64,000 nucleotides of DNA from Shinisaurus crocodilurus (taxonomy: Eukaryota > Chordata > Lepidosauria > Squamata > Shinisauridae). This document shows positions 50,893 through 63,334 of the stretch, piece after piece. Both the position numbers and the translations under genes were made by a program. Numbering within the stretch: the first letter of the stretch is position 1; the number at the start of each line of letters is the position of its first letter. A model generated the notes under the pieces. The model saw nothing but the letters and a program-made list of their open reading frames with translations, was not told the DNA's origin and made no database searches. The DNA is taken from NCBI GenBank assembly GCA_021292165.1, contig JAHFWL010000408.1:62001-126000 (forward strand), given 5' to 3'.

Positions 50893-53800
50893 ATAGAATC
50901 ATAGAAAAGTAGAGTTGGAAGGGGCCTACAAGGCCATTGAGTCCAACCCCCTGCTCAGTGCAGGAATCCAGGTCAAAGCATCCCTGACAGATGATTGTCC
51001 AGTTGCACTTTGAATGCCTCCAGACTGGGAGAGCCCACCACCTCCCTAGGTAGTTGATTCCATTGTCTTATTGCTCTGACAGTCAGGAAATTTTTCCTGA
51101 TGTTTAGGTGGAATCTAGGTTCCGGTCACTTGAGCCCATTATTCCGTGTCCTGCAAACTGGGATGATCGAGAAGAGATCCCAGCCCTCCTCTGTGTGACA
51201 TCCCTTCAAGTACTGGAAGAGTGCGATCATATCTCCCCTCAGCCTCCTCTTCTGAAGGCTAAACATGCCCAGTTCTTTTAGTCTCTCCTCATAGGGCCTT
51301 GTTTCCAGTCCCTTTATCATCCTTGTTGCCCTCCTCTGAACCCTCTCCAGTTTGTCTATGTCCTTCTTAAAGTGTGGTGCCCAGAACTGGACGCAGTACT
51401 CAAGATGAGGCCTAACCAGTGCCGAGTAAAGGGGAATTAACACTTACTGTGATTTGGAAGCTATACTTCTATTAATGCAGCCCAAAATAGCATTTGCCTT
51501 CTTTGCAGCCACATCGCATTGCTGGCTCATATTCAGTTTGTGATCTACCACAATTCCAAGATCCTTCTCACTTGTAGTATTGTTGAGCCAAGTGTCCCCC
51601 ATTCTGTAACTCTGCATTTGGTTTCCTCTCCCTAGGTGCAGCACTTGGCATTTATCCCTATTAAATTTCATTCTGTTTTCGGCCCAGCGCTCCAGCCTAT
51701 CGAGGTCACTTTGAATTTTGTTTCTGTCTTCCAGAGTATTAGCTGTTCCACCCAACTTTGTGTCATCTGCAAATTTGATAAGCATTCCCTGTACCTCCTC
51801 ATCCAAGTCATTAATAAAAATGTTGAAGAGCACCGGGCCCCAGGACCGAGTCCTGCGGTACCCCGCTCGTTACCTCTCCCCAGTTTGAGAAGGAACCATT
51901 AATAAGCACTCTTTGAGTCCGATTCTGTAGCCAATTGTGGATCCACCTGATAGTTGTTCCATCCAGCCCACTTTTAGCTAGCTTGTTAATCAGGATATCA
52001 TGAGGCACTTTGTTGAAAGCTTTGCTGAAGTCCAGGTATATATTATGTCCACAGCATTCCCACAGTCCACAAGGGAGGTTACCCGATCAAAAAATGAGAT
52101 CAGATTAGTCTGGCAGGATTTGTTCTTGACAAATCCATGCTGGCTTCTAGTAATCACTGCATTGTTTTCAAGGTGCTTGCAGACTGACTTCTTTATAATC
52201 TGCTCGAAAAATTTCCCCGGGATTGATGTCAGACTGACTGGCCTATAGTTCCCAGGTTCTTCCTTCTTGCCCTTTTTGAAGATGGGAACAACATTTGCCC
52301 TCCTCCAGTCATCTCGCACTTCACCTGTCCTCCATGATTTCTCAAAGATAATAGACAGTGGTTCTGAGAGTTCTTCTGCCAGTTCCTTTATTACTCTAGG
52401 ATGCAGCTCGTCAGGCCCTGGAGATTTATACTCGTTCAGAGTAATCGGGTGCTCCTTGACCATTTGCCTATCAATCTCAAGCTGCAATCCTGCCCCTGCA
52501 GTCTGCACTTCAGGTTTCCCCGGGGGAGTCATAGACCCTCTTTTGGGAGAAGACCGAGCCGAAGTAGGAATTGAACACTTCTGCCTTTTCCTTGTCTTCT
52601 GTTATCAATTTGCCATCCTCATTGCATAGTTGAACTACCACTTCTTTCCTCTGTCTTTTACTGTGCATGTATCTGCTTTCTTGTTGTTTTTAGCATCCCT
52701 TGTTAATCTTAGCTCATTCTCAGCTTTAGTTCCTGACACTATTCCTGCAGTTCTGCACTACCTGCCTGTACTCTTCCCTTGTAGCCTGTCCTTCCTTCCA
52801 CTTCCTATACGTGTCCTTTTTTGTTTTCAGGCCATCTTTGAGTTTATTGTGAAGCCACATTGGCTTCTTCTGTTGCCCTCTGCCTTTTTTCCTTGTGGGA
52901 ATGGTTTGCAATTGTGCCTTTAAAATTTCCTTTTTTAAAAACTCCCACCCATCCTGGGCTCCTTTTCTCATTAGAGTCGCTTGCCTTGGGACCTTACTTA
53001 TCATTGTTCTGAGTTTGTTAAAATTGGCTTTCCTAAAATCCAGGATACGTGTTTGGCTACACTCAGCTTTTGCTCCCCTTAGAATCAAGAACTCAAGTAT
53101 AACATGGTCACTTTCTCCCAGAGTTCCCGAAACTGCCACTTTATCCACTAAGTTGTCTCTGTTGGTTAGAATCAGGTCAAGGATAGCTGCTCCTCTAGTT
53201 CCTTCCTCCACTTTCTGTAGGAGGAAGTTTTCAGCAGCACAACTCAGGAATTTCTTGGAGGGGCCATGCTTGGCTGAATAAGTCTCCCAACAGATATCAG
53301 GGAAATTGAAGTCCCCCATTACTACCACATCGCGCCTCCTTGAAACATTTGCAATTTGCTTTTCAAGAGTTTCATCCTCGTCTTCTCCTTGATTGGGTGG
53401 TCGGTAGTAGACTCCAACCGCCATGTTCGTTTTATTCTTTGCCCCCTTTATTTTAACCCATATGCTCTCAATGGGGCTGCCAAGCTCCTCTTCCTGTATC
53501 TGTGCAGAGATACGTCTCTTTAACATACAGCACAACTCCACCTCCCTTTCTGTTGCTTCTGTTCCTTTTGAACAAGTTATACCCTTCAATCGCTGTATTC
53601 CAGCCATGGGAGTCATCCCACCAGGTTTCAGTTATCCCTATCACGTCGTATTTGCCCTCATGTATCAAGAGTTCAAATTCGTCCTGTTTGTTGCCCATAC
53701 TCTGGGCATTAGTATAGAGACATCGAAGACTATGTGCTTTATAGTCCGACTTTTTCCCTACATTTTGTGGTAGACTATCAATGGGCACCGCTGGAGCTGT

Positions 53801-54535
53801 TCTCTCCATTGTGGCATAGAGGCCTTCTTCCATTGGTACCCCCGAGTTTATGTCTCCCTCCCCTGTTGGATTCAGTTTGAAGCCCTCCTGATTAAGTTCC
53901 TCATGCTGTGGCCAAACACATTCTTCCCAGTCCTTGTGAGGTGCAACCCATCCTTTGCCAGCAGTCCATCTTCCAGGAAGTGTAGCCCGTGGTCCCAGAA
54001 TCCAAATCCCTCACGTCGGCACCACCTTCGTAGCCAGTCATTCACTTGGAGTATTTTTCTTTCTCTTTCTATGCCTCTTCCAAGTACTGGAAGGATGGAT
54101 GAGAAAACTTATCTGGGCCCCAAAGTTCTTGACTTCCCTTCCCAACTCTTCAAAGTCTGCCGTGATTTCTTTGTAACTCCGCTTGCCAGTATCATTTGTA
54201 CCCATGTGGAAGAGAAGAAAGGGGTATGTGTCGGTGGGCTGTATGAGCCTCGGCAGCTGCTCTGTCACATCCTTAATCCGTGCCGCGGGGAGACAGCACA
54301 CCTGGCGAGTCCATGGGTCTTCACAACATACTTTGGCTTCGATCCCCCACAGGAGGGAGTCTCCCACTACTAGCACTCTTCTCTTACTCTTGCTGTAGGC
54401 CTTGGTTTGATTGCCTCCACTGGACTGACCCTCAGCCTCTTGCTCGCTGTCACGTTGGGTGCCCGCTAATTCGTCCTCTGCAGGCTGTCCTCTGCTCTCG
54501 TCCTCAAGTACTTGGAAGCGGTTCCACAATACTTC
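50893..54535 (-). mobile_element. Near-full-length CR1 LINE
   Basis: Minus strand. Upstream part (54,529-54,060) encodes an ORF1 esterase-like segment (RRVLVVGDSLLWGIEAKVCC, FLLFHMGTNDTG). ORF2 endonuclease from about 53,833 ([52 protein letters not shown]), RT 52,500-51,440 ([35 protein letters not shown]), C-terminus to about 51,000, and the CTATGATTCTATAG terminus at 50,893. Stops and shifts near 52,700, 51,990 and 51,830 make it inactive. The A-unit copy (10,672-11,157) is the same insertion, truncated. Confidence 0.9.
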
Positions 54536-54544
54536 TCTACATGC

Positions 54545-55010
54545 ATGTGGTAGGGAGAGAGAGCACAGAGACTCTGTCTGCTTTTATTCACACACACTTT
54601 CTCGTCCACAGCACGCTTCCTAATTTCACACAAAAGGGCAATGCCCACAAACGCCTTTCTTCCTGTCCACACTCACGACACTTGGCCGGAGAGTGTAAAA
54701 CATTTCTTTGCAAGTCAGTTCAACACAGCTTCTTCCTTAAGTACGGACTTTATTCAGCAGTTCTAAACATACACAGAACGGATTGTACAAAGGTGTTCAC
54801 ATTTTTAGAAGTAGAGATTCACAGTTGAATGCAGTTGCATAATTAAAATCCACGGACCGAGGCCGGCAAAAAACCCCTGTTTCCTTCCCAGAGTTACAGG
54901 GTTTACTTCCTCTTAAAGACCCGAAAATAACTCAACTCCCAAGTACAAAAAGGGGACATTGGAAACCAACCAATCACATGGGGCTGTGCCATGTAACATA
55001 CAACTAGAGC
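54545..55010 (-). mobile_element. Possible LTR-like segment
   Basis: On the minus strand, a CCAAT-type GTGATTGGTTGG (near 54,970) and GAATAAAGTCC (near 54,745) are spaced like an LTR promoter and poly(A) signal, and one end reads TGTTACATGG. I found no matching target duplication, so this is tentative. Confidence 0.3.
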
Positions 55011-55029
55011 TAGTATGACTAGCCTGCTT

Positions 55030-55052
55030 AGAGGAGGAGGAGGAGGAGGCGG
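55030..55052 (+). repeat. GGA microsatellite
   Basis: GAGGAGGAGGAGGAGGAGGC at the 3' end of the following LINE; probably its terminal repeat. Confidence 0.8.
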
Positions 55053-56260
55053 CGATCACTCGTGAATGAGTAAGATTGTCTTCCAGGATAAAAATTACAA
55101 AAATAAAATTATAAAAGGAGGAAATTCTTAAAAATTGTGTAGACTCTAGCGATGGGTCCGTAAGTGACTGTGGAGGCCAATTCTAGATCCACACAGCGTC
55201 CCACAGTGAGGACACAGGTTACCAGATGGAAGATGGTCTTGTAAAGGATTCATTTGACGTGCTTTTCGCTTAGCACGTTTCTCCCTTTCACCTTGCACTC
55301 GGGCTTCTTCAAAGTCCATGGAACCTTTGTGAGAGACCAACCTCCAGTTAGATCGTTCATGGGCCAGAGCTTCCCAGTTTTCGATGTTTATATTGCATTT
55401 TTTTAGATTAGCCTTAAGAACATCTTTAAACCTCTTAATACTGACCACCGATATTCCGCTTTCCATCCTTGAGTTGGGAATAAAGTAACTGCTTTCGGAG
55501 ACAGCAGTCAGACATTCGAACAACATGACTGATCCATTGAAGTTGGCGTTGAAGGATCATTTTTTCAACGCGAGTAGTCTTTGCTTCTTCCAGTACACTG
55601 ACATTTGTTCGCCTATCTTCCCAAGTAATTCGCAGGATTTTCCGGAGGCAACGTTGATGAAATCTTTCAAGGAGGTGGAAATGATGTTTATAGATAGTCC
55701 ATGTTTTGCAGGCATACAATAAAGTTGGTAATACAATGGCTTCATAAACCAGCATTTTGGTCTCCTTACAGATATCCCGATCCTCGAACACTCTATGTTT
55801 CATTCGAGAAAATGCGGCACTTGTGGAGCTCTGACGATGCTGGATTTCACTGTCAGTGTTAGCTGTAACAGAAAGATAGCTGCCAAGATAGAGAAAGTGA
55901 TCGACATTTTCCAGTATTGCTGCGCCAAACTGGATAGGTGGCATCACCAAAGGGTTAACTTGCACTTGTTGATGAAGCACTTGCTGATGAAGCACTTTGG
56001 GGTTTTTTATGTTAAGTGAGACCCAAGTTTTTCGTATGCTTCTGCAAAACCATTTAGGATAGTTTGGAGATCATCCTCTGACTGTGTGGAGACCGCATTA
56101 TCATCAGCATGCTGAAGTTTCACAACAGAGGTTGTAATTACCTTACTTTTTGCTTTCAGCCTACTGAGATTAAAAAGCTTTCCACCTGTTCGAGATATAA
56201 TTCCCACACCAGTGGGAAGTTTCCCCTTCGACAAGATGTAAAATCATGGCGATGAAAATA
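55040..56260 (-). mobile_element. LINE fragment with C-terminal zinc-finger motif (I-superfamily-like)
   Basis: Minus strand. RT piece LQHADDNAVSTQSEDDL (QHADD for the usual YADD) at about 56,120; then YEAIVLPTLLYACKTWTIY, CLRKILRITWEDRRTN and LQRQLQWISHVVRM near 55,800-55,560; the C-terminus carries CPHCGTLCGSRIGLHSHLRTHR-like residues (C-X2-C-X12-H-X3-H) near 55,150-55,215. Several stops. The clade (Nimb-, Ingi/Vingi-like or other) is not decided. Confidence 0.7.
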
Positions 56261-57464
56261 GCAAATAATGTTGGAATACTGCTTAGAGTAGCATACTCTG
56301 TTCTAAAAGGCAGATTGTGAATCTGACTCGTAAATCTACTAACTTCTGTGGCGGCAGCAAACTCACAGTCAGCTTAGCCAAATTATTATTATTATTTATA
56401 TTTATCGCCCATCTGGCCGGCAACCGTTCAGGAAAACTTGGCTAACTGACGTGATATACACAGCAAATTTGGGGAGGCAGCAGGAGTCCTGGTCCCAATT
56501 CTTCCCACTTCTTGGCCAGGGGAAGGCTAGCACCGGGAAGATTTGCCCATCACGGCAACCCACCCTGGCAATAAGCTACAGTGGCTTTGTTGCTCTGTGC
56601 TGTCAGTGGCAGCAGACCCCCCTTTTTTTTCTAGATCACCTAATGTAATTTGCACTCATTTTAAAAAATATTTTTAGGACTTGCGCAAGTGTTGAGGGGA
56701 GCACTTGCAGAGGTCCAAGAATGGGCATCCTCACCTGGGCAATCTCCAGGGAAGCCCCTGCTGCCAAAGTGCAGCAGGTACCAACCCTGGTCATTGTTCC
56801 AGGGCGGCTCCAAAAACCCATTTTTTCTCCTGTGGTTTTGGTTTGGCAGCTGTCAGAAGGCGAGCTGTCAAGCCAGAACAAAGGTGCAAGGGATCTTTGC
56901 TCATGAAAAGGGGGTGGTGGGATTTACATCCCCTTCTCGGCAAGATCCTCATGGGGGGGTTTTGGGTGGGGGGACTGCACTGTCCTAAGGGTGCTCTCTC
57001 TTTTCCACTTGTTCCTGAGAATCTAGGTGCTTGGGAACATGGAAAAGGGTGAGCTAACTCTCAAACTCCAGCTCCTTTTAAAAGGTTTTTTTTTTTTGGC
57101 AGGGCACCCCATGGTTTCTGGACAGGGACATGCGCAGTCATGAATACAGAGTTCTGTGGATTTTTTGTGGCTTATTGAATCAATCCCCCCACCCTCCACC
57201 TAGTCACGTGGGACCGGTTAGTTTGGACTTTTAATTATTATATTTTTAAATCGCCCGTCTGGCCGGTCACCCGGCCACCCTGGGCGATGTACAACCGAAT
57301 AAAATACAATGAAACACCATTAAAACAATATAAAACAATGGTGTGGTTTATTCAGAAGTTGCCGTTCTGGGAATGGTTTTTGGGGTGTTTAGGGGTAAAT
57401 AAAAGTATAATGGAAGGGTTTCAGTTCTAAAATATTGTTCTCAAGTGTGTGTTTTTGACATCAG
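56261..57464. other. Spacer downstream of unit C without recognised gene
   Basis: Two copies of a TATCGCCCATCTGGCCGG-type LINE/SINE tail (56,385-56,430; 57,238-57,300), a T run at 57,088-57,100. From about 57,345 it matches the B-C spacer at 31,260. Open frames up to about 115 codons lack domains or conservation. Confidence 0.45.
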
Positions 57465-58589
57465 TGTCTGTATATTTTTAGGGCCCAATTCCAGCACGTT
57501 CCATTACAGCTACTACAACCTACCGATAAGAATTAGGGCTGCAATCCTATGCAATCCTTCCCCAACCTGGTGCTTCCCAGATGTTTTGTTCTGGTCTGAA
57601 GAGAAAGTGAAATGTTTCCACCCAACAGACACACACAGGCACAAAGCAGCCCCATCCTCGGGTGTGTGCTTAACTTCTTTTTACCTTGGGGCTTTGTCAG
57701 TGGGGCTGAGACTCCTTGTCAGTGACGAATGTGTTGACAGCTTAATTTGGGAGAGTGACGGAACGGGAACAAAAGCAGATGGATGTGCTTATGTCATCCA
57801 GAGGTGTTGAGCTAGGGTGGTCCGGTAAATGGGAGACTGGCTTTATGCCTGGCACATTTTGGGGTCCAACTCATGGGGGCCCTCGGGGGCCCTTCGAAGT
57901 TGCATACCCCTGCTATGCATGCTTACCTGAGAGCAAGTCCGCTGAACCGCTACTGCAGCCTTCCCACACAGCGCTTAGTTAAACCATGGAATCTACCTCC
58001 ACAAGATGTAGTCATGGCCCCCAATTTGGAGGGCTTTAAAAAGGGATGGGACAGAGGAGAAGGCTATCCATGGCTACTAGTCCTCATTGCTATATGCTAT
58101 ATAGTATCAGAGGCAGTATGCCTAGGTACGCCAGTTGCTGGGGAACATGGGTGGGAGGCTGATGTTGCACGAATGTCCTGCTTGTGGGTTTCCCGTGGGC
58201 AGCTGGTTGGACCCTTGGTCTGACCCAGCAGGGCTGTTCTTATGTTTGTAAGACTGCTGTAGAGCTGCTGTGCCCTCCAGATGTGGTGGACTACAATTCC
58301 CATCATTCCCAGGCAGCACTGCCAATTGCTGACCCCGGTCCCCTGGTTCTGCTTGGTAGGTTCCGAGAAAGGACCCCACGGTGTGCTCTCCCCGCCCCAT
58401 TTAAAGGAACTGTGCCAGAATCCTAGAGAGGGAGGCAATTTCGGGAGGCAGGGCAGGGCTCTGTCTCCATGGCAAGGGCACCTCCCTCCACCTAGCCTCA
58501 AAGTCATAAAATAGCCCTCCTCCCCCCCACACCGTACGTCCCTCCTGCAGACCCTCCAACATTTCACAGATGAAAATAGGGGCGCACAC
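57465..58589. other. Inter-unit spacer (C-D), duplicated from the B-C spacer
   Basis: Matches 29,577-29,990, then 32,770-33,250 (L3-like LINE end 57,975-58,260), then 33,890-34,320, with the intervening elements of the B-C spacer absent. No gene. Confidence 0.55.
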
Positions 58590-59501
58590 GTGAATTCGTT
58601 AGAGGTATGGTTAAGCAACATGAAGGTGTGCTCAAGAGGGTGTGGCCAGGCAGCACGAGGGCGTGGCCAAGGGAGTGGCCAGGGAAGCAAAGGGCATGGT
58701 CAAGTACAAAAGAGATCAGAGGAAACACACAAAACTGCAGTATTTTCTCCCCCTCACCTTGAACCTGGGGTTATCCACTAAAGCTAAATGGTGGCACATT
58801 TGGGACAAACAAAATGAAATATTTATTTGCATAGTGCATAGTTACACTGTGGAATTCACTGCTGCAAGATGTAGCCATGGCTGCCAACTTGGGGTAGACA
58901 ATCTCTTCCGCCCCCGCCCCCAAATGGTCAGGATTGGCACAAATTCAACAGGTGAAGCTTACCCCCCCCCCCAAACATGGAGCTTCAGAGAGAAGGGGAA
59001 ATTTCTTGCATTTCCTTCTGACGCTGCATCTCGCCTGCTAGAGGCACCGAGTCAGCTCTGTCAGGAAATGAAATCTTTGGCAATATAAAGATGGGAATCA
59101 TGTGCTCAAGTCCCTCATTCTCTCCCTCCCTCGCTCCGGGACACCCGGTGCAGCCTCCGCCGCCTCCTCCTCTTTCCATCCAGCTTATCCCTTCCCCTTA
59201 AGGGCGCCCGCACGCGCACGCAGGCAGGCACGCGCACCCCTCGCCTCCCAGCTTAGCAGCGTCTCTCTACTCTTAAAGGGGCCGTGGGCAAAATTCAATT
59301 GCAGATAAGCTAAAACTGCAAGCTGACCTAAAACTGCCCCAGGCCCCTTTAAAAGCGGCTGGGAGTTCCCGACTCTGCAGGACAAAGTGGGAAGAAGCCC
59401 TGGTGGCTTATGGGTTTTCCTGAGGCTCCTGCCTTTTTCTGCCCGGCGACTCTGCTCTTTCCCACCGACTGCCTCGGTGCCTGCCTCCCTCCTGCGATCA
59501 G
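58590..59501 (+). promoter_or_regulatory. Unit D promoter region and candidate non-coding exon 1
   Basis: Homologous to B and C. Inverted repeat CTTAAAGGGGCC (59,272) / GGCCCCTTTAAA (59,342) kept. Lacks about 33 bp, including the YY1-like GCGCCATTTTC: TTTTCCTGAG passes straight into GCTCCTGCC at about 59,425. Presumed exon 1 ends at 59,501 at a changed position, after an extra CCTGCCTCCCTCCTGCGAT. Confidence 0.45.
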
Positions 59502-60589
59502 GTGAGACCCCCCCCTTTTGAATTGGCGGGAGCATCTGCTGATTTGGGCTGGTGTCAGAGGAGCTGGGAGGTGCAAGCTGGAACAACCCCCCCATTTCAC
59601 CCCATTTCTTTCTCTCCTCTCCCGTAAAGCCAGGAGAACCGTTTGGTTTGGGGGGGGGGATTAAAGGAGGTCTGCGAGGAATCCAGCAGGTTCGTGGACT
59701 CTGCACCCGGACACCGGCTAAAATCGTTGCCCCCCACCCACCCACCCCCAAATCGGACCCTGTGGCTCCGGGCTCCCCAACGCGGCTCCTCCTAGGGGTT
59801 TCTGCGCGTGGCCGAGATGCTCCCCTGGTTCTGGGCTGGCTTGGCTGGACCGTCCAAAGCAAACCCAATTGGCCCGAGGGGAAGGATGAGGTGCCCCCCA
59901 CCCCCGCCCAGGGCTGGCCCCACCATGGGGCAGAGGGAGGTGTCGCCCCCGGCAGCTAATTCGGGGTGCCCTGAAAGTCCAGTGACTGAGTATTTCCCAC
60001 CCTCTTCTTGCTCTTCTCCTGCCAGGGATGTGGGGAGACGCGCTTTGGCAGGGCAGGGAGCAAAGTGTCTTGTGTCAGCCCTAATGCACTCCTGAACAGA
60101 GAGAGAGCAGTCTGGTCTTGATTATTATTGCAAAAGGGGAATTTTTAAAAGGATATTTGTTGTGGTTCCATACAGAGATCTCCTGGGCGATTGACAGGAT
60201 TGCTCTTTCTTAGTGGTACGCAACAAAACAAAAACAGGAGACGGCTTGAGTGCAGATGGAGAGGAACTCCTAGTAGTGGATGCCATCAAGCCCTGGTATG
60301 TGCCTACAGTCAGGTATATTTAGGGGCAGTGAGGGAGGCAAAGAAACTGCCACTATTCAGTCTTGTATTTGTCGCCCAGCAGAGCTATTTTGGGTTGTCC
60401 AGGGCCTACTATATGCTGGCCCCAAGGACATTCTGGACCCCTCTGAGGCCCGCTACAATACAGTATATTTGCTAAGAACTTCCAGGAAAAATCTCTTGCA
60501 TTCACCAGGACTTGGACTTCAATGTTATAGCAGTTAAATCAGGTGAGGTACCCAGAGCTCAGCCTGGTCAAATTTTCTTGCATGAGTTT
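59502..60589 (+). other. Unit D intron 1, 5' part
   Basis: Collinear with the other units, no Gypsy insertion. No gene. Confidence 0.5.
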
Positions 60590-62125
60590 TAGTTGGTACA
60601 GCTCAAGGATGTTGACAAGGTCCTTGGACAGGTTTCTGCAACTACATCTGTACTGGATCCTTGCCCCTCTTGATTCCTAAAAACCAGCAGGGAGCGAACA
60701 GCCCGCTGGGCCAGGGAGGTGATCAATTCCTCCTTGCCAGAGGGAGTGGTCCCACGCCTGTAGTAAGGCCACTCTTGAAGAAACTCTGCTTGGACCCGGA
60801 TGATCTTAACAACTTCAGGCCAGGGGCAAATGTTCCTTTCCTGGGCAAGGTCCTTGAGCGGGTGGTGTCCAACCAGCTCCAGCCGCTCTTGGATGAGACT
60901 GATTATCTGGATCCATTTTAGTTCAGGCACAGGAACAGCTTTGGTTACCCTGTATGATGACCTATGTTGGGAGAGAGACGGGGTGTGTGACCTTGTTGAT
61001 TCTCCTGTATCCCTTGGCGGCTTTTGATATCATCGCCCATGGTATCCTTCTGGAGCGGCTGTCTGAGGTGCCAGTGCGGGGCACTGCACTGCAGTGGTTC
61101 TGCTCCTACTTGGATGGATGGCTCCAGAAGGTGGTGCTTGGGGGATACTGCTTTGCCCCATAGACTCTCCAGTATGGGTTCCCTCAGGGGTCGGTCTCAT
61201 CCCCCATGCTATTTAACTTCTACATGAAACCGCTGAGTGGGGTCATCCGGAGTTTTGCAGTGTGTTGCCATCAAGACACTTATGACGCGCAGCCCTACCT
61301 CTCCTTTTCATCTTTAGCACATGAGGCTAAACCGGTGCCTGGCCACGACAATGGACTGGATTAGGACTAACAAACTGAGGCTCAATCCAGACAAGACTGA
61401 GATGCTGTTGGTGGGTGGTTCCCCTGACCGGATGGAGGGTGTTCAACCTGTTCTGGATGGGGTGGCACTCCCCTTGAAGGAGCAAGTTCGTAGCTTGGGG
61501 GGTCCTCCTTGGGACATCATTGTCACTTGAGGCTCAGGTGGCCTCAGTGGCATGGAGTGCCTTCTACCAGCTCTGGCTGGTATCCCAGCTTGCTCCTATT
61601 TGGACAGGTATAGCCTGGTTTCAGTCATCTCTGCTCTGGTAATCTCTAAACCAGACTACTGAAATGCAGTCCACGTGGGGCTGCCCTTGAAGACTATTCA
61701 GAAGCTGCAGCTTGTCCAAAATGCAGCAGCCAGACTAATAACCAGGACCAGAAGGTCTAAACACATAACACCAGTTCTGTCCCGCTTGAACTGGCTGCCT
61801 CTTTGCTTCTGAGCCTGATTCCAGGTATTGGTGTTAACCAATAAAGCCCTGCATGACTTGGGACCGCAATACTTGACCAAATGCCTCTCCCCCCTGCAAT
61901 CTCCCCGGACACTCCGCTCTACATCTTGTGCCTTCATTTGTTTGCCACCTCCAAGGGATGCCTGGAGGATGGCAACAAGAGGGAGGGCCTTTTCTGTGGC
62001 TGCCCCCCAACTGTGGAACAAGCTCCCCTCACAGGCCCGCCTGGCGCCAGCTCTACTATCCTTTCAGCGCCAGGTTAAACCTGCCCTCTATGTAGAGGCA
62101 TTGAACAACTCTAAATAGCAGATGG
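60590..62125 (+). mobile_element. L2-like LINE fragment, unit D intron 1 (longest copy)
   Basis: Same insertion as in A-C but with more RT left: NNFRPGANVPFLGKVLERVV (60,805-60,865), DETDYLDPF, LLERLSEVPVRGTALQWF (61,045-61,100), [27 protein letters not shown] with Lys where A has a stop, and a C-terminal part to about 62,120. Frames shift several times; inactive. Confidence 0.82.
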
Positions 62126-62611
62126 GTGGTGGTGGTGATGTCAACTTGTTCAACAGTTCACATTGTACTAACTTGTTTTTAGTCATTTGAGTCCTATTTA
62201 AATTCAGTTTTTAAAACAATTTCCAGGTAGTTTTGCCTAAGAGAGGCTGAAGGAGAACAGAGCAGTAGCAGGATGCCTGATGGGGAGGGGTGTGGTGGGG
62301 GCTTTGGAAGAAGAATGGGCAGGGGGCTCAACGGGAGGCTGAGAGTGGGAGCAGGTTTGGATGGGGAGGAACATTGGGGTGCAAGGAGGATGCTGCATCC
62401 TCTGACTTTGCTCCCATGCAAAGAACCTCCCAACCTAGTCTCTGGTTTCTCTTTGAGTCCTGGCATGTGCCTGCCTTTCCTTCTGGAACGGGACCTGCTT
62501 GCCACCTGGAGTCCTTGCCATTCCTTCTTGCCCTGACAGGGTAATGATTCTTTTACAGGTCTTGGCTTTGCAGAGCTTCATTAGCACCGCTCTTTGCTGC
62601 ACGGATCAAAG
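62126..62611 (+). other. Unit D intron 1, 3' part and SCAN exon 5' UTR
   Basis: Conserved spacer with a small deletion around 62,415-62,445 relative to the others; acceptor TTCTTTTACAG at 62,559. Confidence 0.5.
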
Positions 62612-63025
62612 ATGGACGAGCAGGACTCTGCTACCGCTGAAGCAGGAAGTGGCTGCAATGGGTTCAGAACTATGAGCGGCAGTAAAACCAGCGAAAGAAT
62701 GGGGCAGAAGATCCTGGGTGAGGGGATACTGGGCTCAGATGTGCAGTGCCAGCATTTCAGGCAGCTCCGCTACCGGGCGGCTCAGGGCCCCCGTGAGGTC
62801 TGCACCCAGCTCCACCATCTCTCCCGTCAGTGGCTGAAGCCAGAGCGACACACCAAAAATCAGATCGTGGACCTGGTAATCCTGGAGCAGTTCCTGAGCA
62901 TCCTGCCCCTGGAGATGTCGAGCTGGGTGAGGGAATGTGGGGCGGAGACCAGTTCCCAGGCGGTGGCCCTGGCAGAAGGCTTCCTCCTGAGCCGGGAGGA
63001 GGACAAGAAGCAGGAGGAGCAGCGG
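62612..63025 (+). CDS. Gene D coding exon 1: SCAN domain (gene runs past the window)
   Basis: 138 codons, ATG 62,612, donor GTGAGA at 63,026. The SCAN core matches genes A-C, but the N-terminal 49 residues differ strongly ([31 protein letters not shown]): about 21 of 49 differ from A against about 6 of the last 88. KRAB and finger exons are expected downstream of 64,000. Confidence 0.92.
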
Positions 63026-63229
63026 GTGAGAGCATTGCATCCTGGGAGCTCCAAGGGGTCAAGCATGTGAGGGGGAGGGGATATCCCAAAACTCAATCTA
63101 TGAATTACTCAACCTTTTCTGGAAGTTATCTGAGGAGGGATGTCCCCTGCCCCCTGCCCCCTGCCCCAAGAGTCTATCATTTTTAAATTCTCTTCTCATG
63201 GCATGTCTTGGATCCACATTACATTTCAG

Positions 63230-63334
63230 GTAGAGAATCTGTGTGCCGAAGTGGGGCCCGATTTCCCCGCCCCCTGCAGAGTCCCCTGCGAACAGGGATC
63301 GAGCAGGAGAGTGATGGAGGTGCCGCCTCACAGG
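63230..63334 (+). CDS. Gene D coding exon 2: SCAN-KRAB linker
   Basis: 35 codons, acceptor CATTTCAG ending 63,229, donor GTAAGG at 63,335. Reads [18 protein letters not shown] then [17 protein letters not shown]. Confidence 0.85.

Noticed and set aside
55146..55526. A separate small zinc-finger gene
   Set aside because: The C2H2-like motif follows LINE RT C-terminal blocks in the same strand and region; it is LINE-encoded.
56451..57052. Short open frames at 56.4-57.1 kb
   Set aside because: Under 120 codons, overlapping in several frames, no domain, no conservation in other units.
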